From positions 1 to 5,408 of the forward strand of contig JAPWUH010000084.1 of assembly GCA_028275645.1 (NCBI GenBank): DNA of 5,408 bases. Reading direction: 5' to 3'. This DNA comes from Caldivirga sp. (GTDB taxonomy: Archaea > Thermoproteota > Thermoprotei > Thermoproteales > Thermocladiaceae). Below are positions 1 through 5,408 of this stretch, piece after piece (position 1 is the stretch's first letter; each line of letters starts with the position of its first letter). Under the pieces are notes generated by a model. It did no database searches. It had not been told where the DNA came from and worked only from the letters and a program-made list of their open reading frames with translations. A program made the translations under genes and the position numbers.

Positions 1-584
1 ACTACCCAGGGTATGCCCAGCGTATCATTGGTGACTTCAATGGTCACTGAGCCAACGTTGACGGGGCCTAGTTGGCCCTGGGTCAAGGTTGAGTTAGCTG
101 ATGTGTAGGTGGACGTGCTCCACTTGAGCATAACCCACCCGCAGGTGTTGGATGTTGGGGTTGGGCAAGCCTCCACCGATACACCCCAGTATGTGCCCTT
201 AACCACGGCTATGGCCATGTGGCCTGGCTCCAGGAGGAGCCTACCATCAATGGTCACTGGGTTTGAGGCTTGGGGTGACGTGTAGCTTAGGTACTCCTTA
301 ACGTTACTTAGGCTGATAGGCGTGCTTGAATTGCCTAAGGCGTATGCCTCAGCCACGTAGGCGTTCACCCTACCCAGGTTACCCAGTATGATCACTGTTG
401 AGCCGTTGACCGGGTAGCCGTAGGCCTCGAGGACTATGTTGGCCAATTCCCCGTGGGCCGTTATGTAGCCTGCGTAGTTGCTGTAGGTCACCGTTACGTA
501 TGTTAGCACTAGGCTGACGGCCAATATTGACGTAACCAGTATCACCACCTCGCCAACGACCTCCACTGTTCGGCTCTTAGCCAA
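1..584 (-). CDS. Membrane-anchored, probably N-glycosylated surface protein (pilin-like N-terminus), partial
   Basis: The reverse strand is open from a TTG at 584-582 to the left edge (194 codons plus two bases); the C-terminus lies outside the window. A TAA at 587-585 directly precedes the TTG, so the frame cannot begin earlier; a GTG at 566-564 is the only close alternative. The protein starts with a short basic head (MAKSRT), then a hydrophobic segment at about residues 12-33, then a Ser/Thr/Asn/Gly/Tyr-rich domain. Four N-glycosylation sequons are visible (N60, N85, N164, N186), as are two cysteines (C140, C148) that could form a disulfide. This is the layout of an archaeal surface protein held by an N-terminal helix, possibly a type IV pilin-like subunit. 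A class III signal-peptide cleavage site is not convincing, so pilin is only a suggestion. I do not recognise the family. The gene is divergent from the SAM hydrolase gene. Confidence 0.75.
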   Translation of the reverse strand, partial: MAKSRTVEVVGEVVILVTSILAVSLVLTYVTVTYSNYAGYITAHGELANIVLEAYGYPVNGSTVIILGNLGRVNAYVAEAYALGNSSTPISLSNVKEYLSYTSPQASNPVTIDGRLLLEPGHMAIAVVKGTYWGVSVEACPTPTSNTCGWVMLKWSTSTYTSANSTLTQGQLGPVNVGSVTIEVTNDTLGIPWV

Positions 585-590
585 TTAACG

Positions 591-652
591 GTTAACTAAG
601 CCCACGTAGGGTTACGTTAAAGTTAACGTCACCCTACTTAAGCCCAGTTAAC
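591..652. promoter_or_regulatory. Palindromic divergent control region, candidate operator
   Basis: Between the two divergent genes lies an inverted repeat: arm 606-620 (GTAGGGTTACGTTAA) and arm 623-637 (TTAACGTCACCCTAC), 15 bases each with one mismatch and a 2-base centre. It is framed by direct copies of TAAGCCCA at 597-604 and 639-646, 42 bases apart (about four DNA turns), with the palindrome GTTAAC at both outer ends (591-596, 647-652) and again at the centre (622-627). A TATA-like CTTTAA on the reverse strand (about 622-617) falls inside the palindrome, and a start site about 25 bases on would lie near 593, just ahead of the TTG at 584. The repeats are directly visible; their role as an operator for a dimeric regulator acting on the surface-protein promoter is inference. 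Confidence 0.5.
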
Positions 653-684
653 AAACCGGCGGCACTCCGCAATTTAACCACTGG

Positions 685-697
685 TTTAAGGTTAAAA
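685..697 (+). promoter_or_regulatory. Candidate TATA box of the SAM hydrolase gene
   Basis: TTTAAG at 685-690 is centred about 25 bases before the GTG at 712, which would give a leaderless transcript. The adjacent TTAAAA at 692-697 would instead place the start near 720, nine or ten bases before the ATG at 730. Both fit archaeal spacing, so the box does not settle the start codon. Confidence 0.4.
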
Positions 698-711
698 CGC
701 CGTGGTGGGTT

Positions 712-1518
712 GTGGGGTTGAGTGGCCGTATGCGCCAGGTGATAACCCTACTGACAGACTTCGGTACTAGGGATTACTTCGTAGCCTCAATGAAGGGTGT
801 TATACTTTCCATTAACCCGGATGCCGTGGTCATTGACATAACCCACGATGTGCCATCCTTCAATGTGCTTAAGGCGGCCTTCATACTCTGGGCTACGTAT
901 AGGTATTACCCCAGGGGTACCATCCACGTGGCCGTCGTCGACCCTGGTGTTGGGACCAGTAGGAGGGCCTTGGCCATTAGGAGTAGGAACTACTACTTCA
1001 TAGGCCCCGACAACGGCGTCTTAACCATGGCCGCCGAGGATGATGGCGTGGTGGAGGTTAGGGAGATCAGCAACAGGTCCGTTATGCTGAGTGAGGTCTC
1101 CTCAACATTCCACGGTAGGGACATCTTCGCCCCGGCCGCGGCCCACATTGGCTTAATCAGGTTCGAGGACTATGGGCCATTGGTTAGGGATTACGTAAAG
1201 TTGACCATGCCCGAGCCCAGGTTGGAGGGGGGTGTGATTAAGGCTCAGGTGGTTTACGTGGATAAGTTCGGCAACGTCTTCACAAGCATTAGGAGGGGCA
1301 TGTTTAACATTGGTTACGGGGATTTGCTAACCGTCAACGTTAAGGGTAGGTTGATTAGGCTTAGGGTTAATAGGTCCTATGGCTACGTGAATAGGGGTGA
1401 GGCGCTGGCCCTCTTCAACAGCATGAACTTCCTTGAACTAGCCGTAAACGGGGGTAGCTTCGCCGAGGAGTATGGGTTAAGTGAGGGTGATCAGGTTGAG
1501 GTAGCCGTGGTGCGTTAA
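712..1518 (+). CDS. S-adenosyl-L-methionine hydrolase (SAM hydroxide adenosyltransferase, former DUF62)
   Basis: This soluble enzyme family splits S-adenosylmethionine with water into adenosine and L-methionine. The family signatures appear in order: LLTDFGTRDYF (residues 13-23), DPGVGTSRRA (77-86), GPDNGVLT (98-105), FHGRDIFAP (133-141), and in the C-terminal beta-barrel domain VYVDKFGNVFTSI (181-193). The Asp-Arg-His triad held to activate water in the Pyrococcus homologue is present as D77, R84 and H134. The length (268 aa, or 262 from the second start) suits the family, which is usually about 250-270 aa. GTG at 712 fits a leaderless mRNA from the TATA box at 685; ATG at 730 (MRQVITLLTD) matches the usual family N-terminus more closely and remains a real alternative. 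The stop shares TTAA with the convergent alkyltransferase gene. Its physiological role, perhaps SAM turnover, is not clear from the context. Confidence 0.92.
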   Translation: MGLSGRMRQVITLLTDFGTRDYFVASMKGVILSINPDAVVIDITHDVPSFNVLKAAFILWATYRYYPRGTIHVAVVDPGVGTSRRALAIRSRNYYFIGPDNGVLTMAAEDDGVVEVREISNRSVMLSEVSSTFHGRDIFAPAAAHIGLIRFEDYGPLVRDYVKLTMPEPRLEGGVIKAQVVYVDKFGNVFTSIRRGMFNIGYGDLLTVNVKGRLIRLRVNRSYGYVNRGEALALFNSMNFLELAVNGGSFAEEYGLSEGDQVEVAVVR

Positions 1519-2096
1519 TCCTCCTCACCGTGCCCATTCCTCTCACTCATCAATGCGTGGTAGTAGTTATATATCCTGTAGAAGTTGTCCCTAAGCTCCC
1601 TGGGGTCCATGAAGTGCTCCCTATCAACCTTAAGCCCATTAACCCTTACACTCTCCATGGATAGGAGCATCACCTTAACACTCCTGCCATCCCTAGCCCA
1701 CGCGCTGTAGCCACCCACGGTTCCATCCTTATTAACAACCCTGTGGCAGGGCACTATGACCGGTATCGGGTTCCTGGAGGCGAATAACCCCACCAGGCGT
1801 GGGGTCATGTTGAGCAGCTCCGCTATGTCGCTGTAGGAGGCCACGAAGCCCCTGGGTATGGCTAACATGGCCAGCATGACTAGGCCGAGGCTGTTGTTGG
1901 GGATCCTAGTGGCCCTAACCGTCGAGAGTGGGTCCATCTCAACGTAGTCGGCTATGGCCACATCACCGGCCTTCCTTAGGTGTTCACTCACTTTAACTAT
2001 ACTTGACCTGTATATCAACCCCCTGTAGTCCCTATGCACCAGCAGCCCTAGGTCGCCGCCAAGCCTCAGTAGCAGCGGCTGGTTGTGATTCTTCAC
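1515..2096 (-). CDS. ogt: Methylated-DNA--protein-cysteine S-methyltransferase (O6-alkylguanine-DNA alkyltransferase)
   Basis: This suicide repair protein moves an alkyl group from O6 of guanine in DNA to its own cysteine. Numbering from the GTG at 2096 (193 aa), the active site is PCHRVV (116-121) with acceptor C117 and H118. The preceding helix-turn-helix region carries the arginine finger R100 in RLVG and the N-P hinge (SRNP, 107-110). Y130 and E148 align with human Y158 and E172, so the Cys-His-Glu network looks complete and the protein active rather than an alkyltransferase-like protein. The N-terminal domain (about 1-70) is short and divergent. After the core there is a charged tail of about 45 residues that is longer than in many homologues. 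The frame can be extended to a TTG at 2108 (197 aa), but a TATA box centred near 2122 puts the transcript start at about 2096, so the GTG is preferred. It overlaps the hydrolase gene tail to tail by 4 bases and diverges from the MoaD-like gene. Confidence 0.92.
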   Translation of the reverse strand: MKNHNQPLLLRLGGDLGLLVHRDYRGLIYRSSIVKVSEHLRKAGDVAIADYVEMDPLSTVRATRIPNNSLGLVMLAMLAIPRGFVASYSDIAELLNMTPRLVGLFASRNPIPVIVPCHRVVNKDGTVGGYSAWARDGRSVKVMLLSMESVRVNGLKVDREHFMDPRELRDNFYRIYNYYHALMSERNGHGEED

Positions 2097-2118
2097 GCCC
2101 TGATTCAATTTTTAGACC

Positions 2119-2125
2119 TTAAAAA
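2119..2125 (-). promoter_or_regulatory. TATA box of the alkyltransferase gene
   Basis: On the reverse strand TTTTTAA is centred about 26 bases before the GTG at 2096, the usual archaeal distance from TATA box to transcription start. This supports a leaderless mRNA beginning at that GTG; the upstream TTG at 2108 would then not be transcribed from this promoter. Confidence 0.5.
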
Positions 2126-2130
2126 CCGTT

Positions 2131-2170
2131 AATCATACAGCTACCACGTTAATTACGCTGGCGTATGATT
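2131..2170. repeat. Inverted repeat AATCATAC/GTATGATT between divergent promoters
   Basis: Two perfect 8-base arms, 2131-2138 and 2163-2170, are separated by 24 bases and sit just upstream of the two divergent TATA boxes. Read in the direction of each gene, both are GTATGATT; the right arm overlaps the first two bases of its TATA box. A smaller palindrome, TACGCTGGCGTA (2154-2165), lies between them. The arms are visible; use as paired regulator sites or as part of the promoter element is inference. Confidence 0.4.
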
Positions 2171-2176
2171 TATAAA
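2169..2176 (+). promoter_or_regulatory. TATA box of the MoaD-like/Cgi121 operon
   Basis: TTTATAAA is a near-ideal archaeal TATA box. Its centre is 25-26 bases before the in-frame GTG at 2198, but only about 11 bases before the ATG at 2183. A start at 2183 would lie upstream of the expected transcript, so this site decides the start of the following gene. Confidence 0.6.
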
Positions 2177-2197
2177 CACTGAATGGTGGGTTGGCTG

Positions 2198-2485
2198 GTG
2201 GGTGAATGTAGGGTTAGGGTTAAGTTCGCCGGTGTTTTAGTGTCCTTCGCCGGCTCCGATACGGTTGATGTTAAGGTTGAGTGTGGCTCAACCCTCAGGG
2301 AACTCCTGAGGCAACTGTCCCAGCAAAACCCAAGGCTGAGGAGGAGACTGGTTGAGGATGATGAACTCTGGCCCGGGGTATATGCAGCGGTCAATGACGT
2401 TGACATCAGGCTGCTCAACGGGCTTGAAACAAGGCTTAAGGACGGCGACGTAGTCCTCTTCCTATCCTACATCCACGGTGGCTAG
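2198..2485 (+). CDS. MoaD/ThiS-family ubiquitin-like sulfur-carrier-type protein
   Basis: A 95-residue beta-grasp protein. It opens with a beta strand (RVRVKFAGVL), has the helix region TLRELLRQLSQQNPRLRRRL, then VYAAVND, the family hallmark LKDGDVVLFL, and ends exactly in Gly-Gly. In MoaD, ThiS, Urm1 and archaeal SAMP proteins that C-terminal GG is adenylated by an E1-like enzyme and then made a thiocarboxylate (sulfur donor for molybdopterin, thiamin or tRNA thiolation) or joined to lysines of target proteins. Which of these applies here cannot be read from the sequence; no E1-like gene or other cofactor gene is in the window. The frame also has an ATG at 2183 (100 aa, starting MVGWLVGECR), but the TATA box at 2169-2176 predicts transcription from about 2198, so GTG 2198 is preferred. 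The next gene starts 17 bases after the stop, suggesting one transcript. Confidence 0.82.
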   Translation: MGECRVRVKFAGVLVSFAGSDTVDVKVECGSTLRELLRQLSQQNPRLRRRLVEDDELWPGVYAAVNDVDIRLLNGLETRLKDGDVVLFLSYIHGG

Positions 2486-2502
2486 GCCATTAAGGCGGCT
2501 GG

Positions 2503-3066
2503 GTGGAGTGGATTATAAAGGGGTGCTGCGGCTATAGTTTAATTAACATGGCCATGGGTGAGGGAGTGCCGGGTAAGCTTAACCCCATTAGGCTAAACTC
2601 GGATTTAGGGGAGGTTAAGCTGGTTGTCTACACGGTACTGCTAGACGAGCCCCTAACCAGGGAGGCCTTGAGCAACATAATTAATGGGGCTGATGCAGAT
2701 GCCTTCCTGGTGATAAACAACTACACTGCCCCAACGGCCAGTGACCTAGCCTACTACCTCTACCTAGCCATCAGGAACGTTAGGGATGGGGTTTCCATAG
2801 CGAGGGACGTTAACATTGAGGCAATGCTATACACCCAATGCACAACGCAAATCAGCGACGCTAAGAGACTTGGGGACCCGTTAGGCAGTAGGGTGGTTAC
2901 CATAGCGGCCATGTCAATAGGCAGGGGGGTTAGGGTTAGGCTGCCTAACGGCGACGTGTACGTGGGCTCCGTTAGTAGGCTTAGTGGGGCTAGGTGTAGT
3001 AGGGCTAAGGTTATTGAGGCCGTTATGGGTAGGGCCAGGGTTAAGCAACTGGCAACCAACGACTAG
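2503..3066 (+). CDS. cgi121: Probable KEOPS complex subunit Cgi121
   Basis: Cgi121 belongs to the KEOPS complex (Kae1, Bud32, Cgi121, Pcc1), which makes the N6-threonylcarbamoyl group of t6A37 in ANN-decoding tRNAs; Cgi121 binds Bud32 and the tRNA 3' end. The call rests on recalled family patterns. The N-terminal IIKGCCGYSLI (residues 4-14) resembles the first strand of archaeal Cgi121. A helix-rich middle (about 75-95) is followed by NIEAMLYTQCTTQISDA (104-120), which resembles the family segment with LEFLLYLAGTRQISEA. The usual Arg before Gln-Ile is Thr here. The remainder (about 125-187) matches the family poorly and is longer than usual; total length is 187 aa against roughly 145-180. GTG 2503 keeps the conserved first strand; a TATA-like TTATAAA at 2513-2519 could instead give a short form from ATG 2548. 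It lies 17 bases after the MoaD-like gene. If not Cgi121, it is an unrecognised archaeal protein. Confidence 0.6.
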   Translation: MEWIIKGCCGYSLINMAMGEGVPGKLNPIRLNSDLGEVKLVVYTVLLDEPLTREALSNIINGADADAFLVINNYTAPTASDLAYYLYLAIRNVRDGVSIARDVNIEAMLYTQCTTQISDAKRLGDPLGSRVVTIAAMSIGRGVRVRLPNGDVYVGSVSRLSGARCSRAKVIEAVMGRARVKQLATND

Positions 3067-3073
3067 TTATGCG

Positions 3074-3079
3074 TTTAAG
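3074..3079 (+). promoter_or_regulatory. Candidate TATA box of the C/D box sRNA
   Basis: TTTAAG is centred about 25 bases before the C box at 3101 and so could direct transcription starting at the 5' end of the guide RNA. It lies only 7 bases after the Cgi121 stop codon and overlaps the left arm of a hairpin. Processing of the RNA from a longer Cgi121 transcript is an equally possible origin. Confidence 0.35.
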
Positions 3080-3097
3080 CCCGCGTCAGTGGGCTTA
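3076..3097. repeat. Inverted repeat with 7-bp stem between Cgi121 and the sRNA
   Basis: TAAGCCC (3076-3082) and GGGCTTA (3091-3097) are perfect complements around an 8-base loop; two G-U pairs could extend the stem. It follows the Cgi121 stop by 9 bases and ends 3 bases before the sRNA C box. No T-run follows, so it is not a typical archaeal terminator. It may mark a processing site or act in the promoter. TAAGCCC also occurs in the repeats at 597-604 and 639-646. Confidence 0.4.
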
Positions 3098-3098
3098 G

Positions 3099-3154
3099 GT
3101 GTGATGAACCCAGACGGCCCTGATCATGATGACCTATGCCAAGGCTGATTACAC
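3099..3154 (+). ncRNA. C/D box guide sRNA (2'-O-methylation guide)
   Basis: All four boxes are exact and correctly spaced: C box GTGATGA (3101-3107), D' box CTGA (3120-3123), C' box TGATGA (3127-3132) and D box CTGA (3145-3148). Each guide segment is exactly 12 bases, the compact size typical of archaeal C/D sRNAs: ACCCAGACGGCC (3108-3119) before D' and CCTATGCCAAGG (3133-3144) before D. The D'-to-C' spacer is 3 bases. Short flanking complementarity, GTGT (3099-3102) with ACAC (3151-3154), could close the ends. Such RNAs bind L7Ae, Nop5 and fibrillarin and direct methylation of the target base paired to the fifth guide base before each D box. The predicted target sequences are GGCCGTCTGGGT and CCTTGGCATAGG, with a G methylated at the fifth position of each. 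I could not assign them to rRNA or tRNA. The exact ends are estimated. Confidence 0.85.
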
Positions 3155-3298
3155 ACTTAAGTCTAACCCAACTCCCCTGACCACGTTTAACATAAGTAAA
3201 CATATAAGCTACGTTAGTCCATAAATTAACTTTAATTAAATCGAATTCACCATGGGTAATTACTCGAAAATTGTTGCTAAAAGTCGTGTTATTCCCTT

Positions 3299-3313
3299 AG
3301 AAAGATTTAAAAA
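3299..3313 (+). promoter_or_regulatory. Candidate BRE/TATA promoter of the 2-oxoacid:ferredoxin oxidoreductase operon
   Basis: TTTAAAAA (3306-3313), preceded by the purine-rich AGAAAGA (3299-3305) suited to TFB binding, predicts a start near 3335 and a leader of about 8 bases before ATG 3343. GAGGT at 3335-3339 resembles a Shine-Dalgarno site but lies only 3 bases from the ATG. The stretch 3155-3298 is AT-rich with further TATA-like sites (ATATAA at 3202-3207, ATAAATTAA at 3221-3229), so additional promoters are possible. I see nothing else in that stretch except an open frame of 33 codons at 3252-3353, treated as doubtful. Confidence 0.5.
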
Positions 3314-3342
3314 TATCAAGGGTGCTATTTTAGCGAGGTTTC

Positions 3343-5408
<2,066 letters not shown>

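Noticed and set aside
606..637. Palindrome read as an RNA hairpin terminator or a small mobile element
   Set aside because: No gene ends nearby (both flanking genes start here), the central gap is only 2 bases, and no target-site duplication or transposase trace is seen.
2170..2418. Reverse-strand open frame of 82 codons
   Set aside because: It is the mirror of the MoaD-like gene, with low-complexity Ser/Thr/Leu content and no family features.
2760..3059. Reverse-strand open frame of 99 codons
   Set aside because: It lies wholly inside the Cgi121-like gene and reads as Leu/Ser/Thr-rich sequence typical of a shadow frame.
3076..3097. Hairpin read as an intrinsic terminator of the Cgi121 gene
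   Set aside because: No T-rich run follows, and archaeal termination depends mainly on T-runs; it is kept only as an inverted repeat.
3177..3180. Another CTGA that might be a D box of a second guide RNA
   Set aside because: No C or C' box lies at a suitable distance upstream beyond those already used by the sRNA at 3099-3154.
3243..3255. Adjacent GAATTC and CCATGG sites, suggestive of cloning-vector sequence
   Set aside because: The surrounding DNA is continuous AT-rich promoter sequence with no vector features; short palindromes are expected by chance.

Overview
The window looks like a piece of a hyperthermophilic crenarchaeal chromosome, most likely from the Thermoproteales (a Vulcanisaeta/Caldivirga/Thermocladium-like organism; the genus is a guess). 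The grounds are heavy AGG arginine and TTA/CTA use, frequent GTG and TTG starts, TATA boxes about 25 bases before start codons (leaderless mRNAs), a gamma-alpha fused 2-oxoacid:ferredoxin oxidoreductase, a probable KEOPS Cgi121 gene and an archaeal-type C/D box guide RNA.

Layout. 1-584 (minus): 5' part of a gene for a membrane-anchored surface protein, running off the left edge. 585-711: divergent intergenic region with a 32-bp near-perfect palindrome framed by repeated motifs. 712-1518 (plus): S-adenosylmethionine hydrolase (SAM hydroxide adenosyltransferase family). 1515-2096 (minus): O6-alkylguanine-DNA alkyltransferase, overlapping the hydrolase tail to tail by 4 bases. 2097-2197: divergent promoter region with a TATA box for each gene and inverted GTATGATT arms. 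2198-2485 and 2503-3066 (plus): a MoaD/ThiS-like beta-grasp sulfur-carrier-type protein and a probable Cgi121 subunit of the KEOPS tRNA t6A complex, probably co-transcribed. 3067-3342: non-coding stretch holding a clear C/D box sRNA at about 3099-3154 and an AT-rich promoter region. 3343-5244 and 5231-5408 (plus): alpha (gamma-alpha fused) and beta subunits of 2-oxoacid:ferredoxin oxidoreductase, overlapping by 14 bases, with beta cut by the right edge.

Function. Central metabolism is represented by the oxidoreductase, which makes acyl-CoA and reduced ferredoxin from 2-oxoacids. RNA modification is represented by Cgi121, the guide RNA and possibly the MoaD-like protein. DNA repair and SAM turnover are represented by the alkyltransferase and the SAM hydrolase. 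No mobile element, CRISPR array, tRNA or rRNA was seen. The most noteworthy items are the C/D box sRNA, the palindromic divergent control region at 591-652, starts re-placed by promoter geometry, and an abrupt change in synonymous codon use at the start of the beta subunit.
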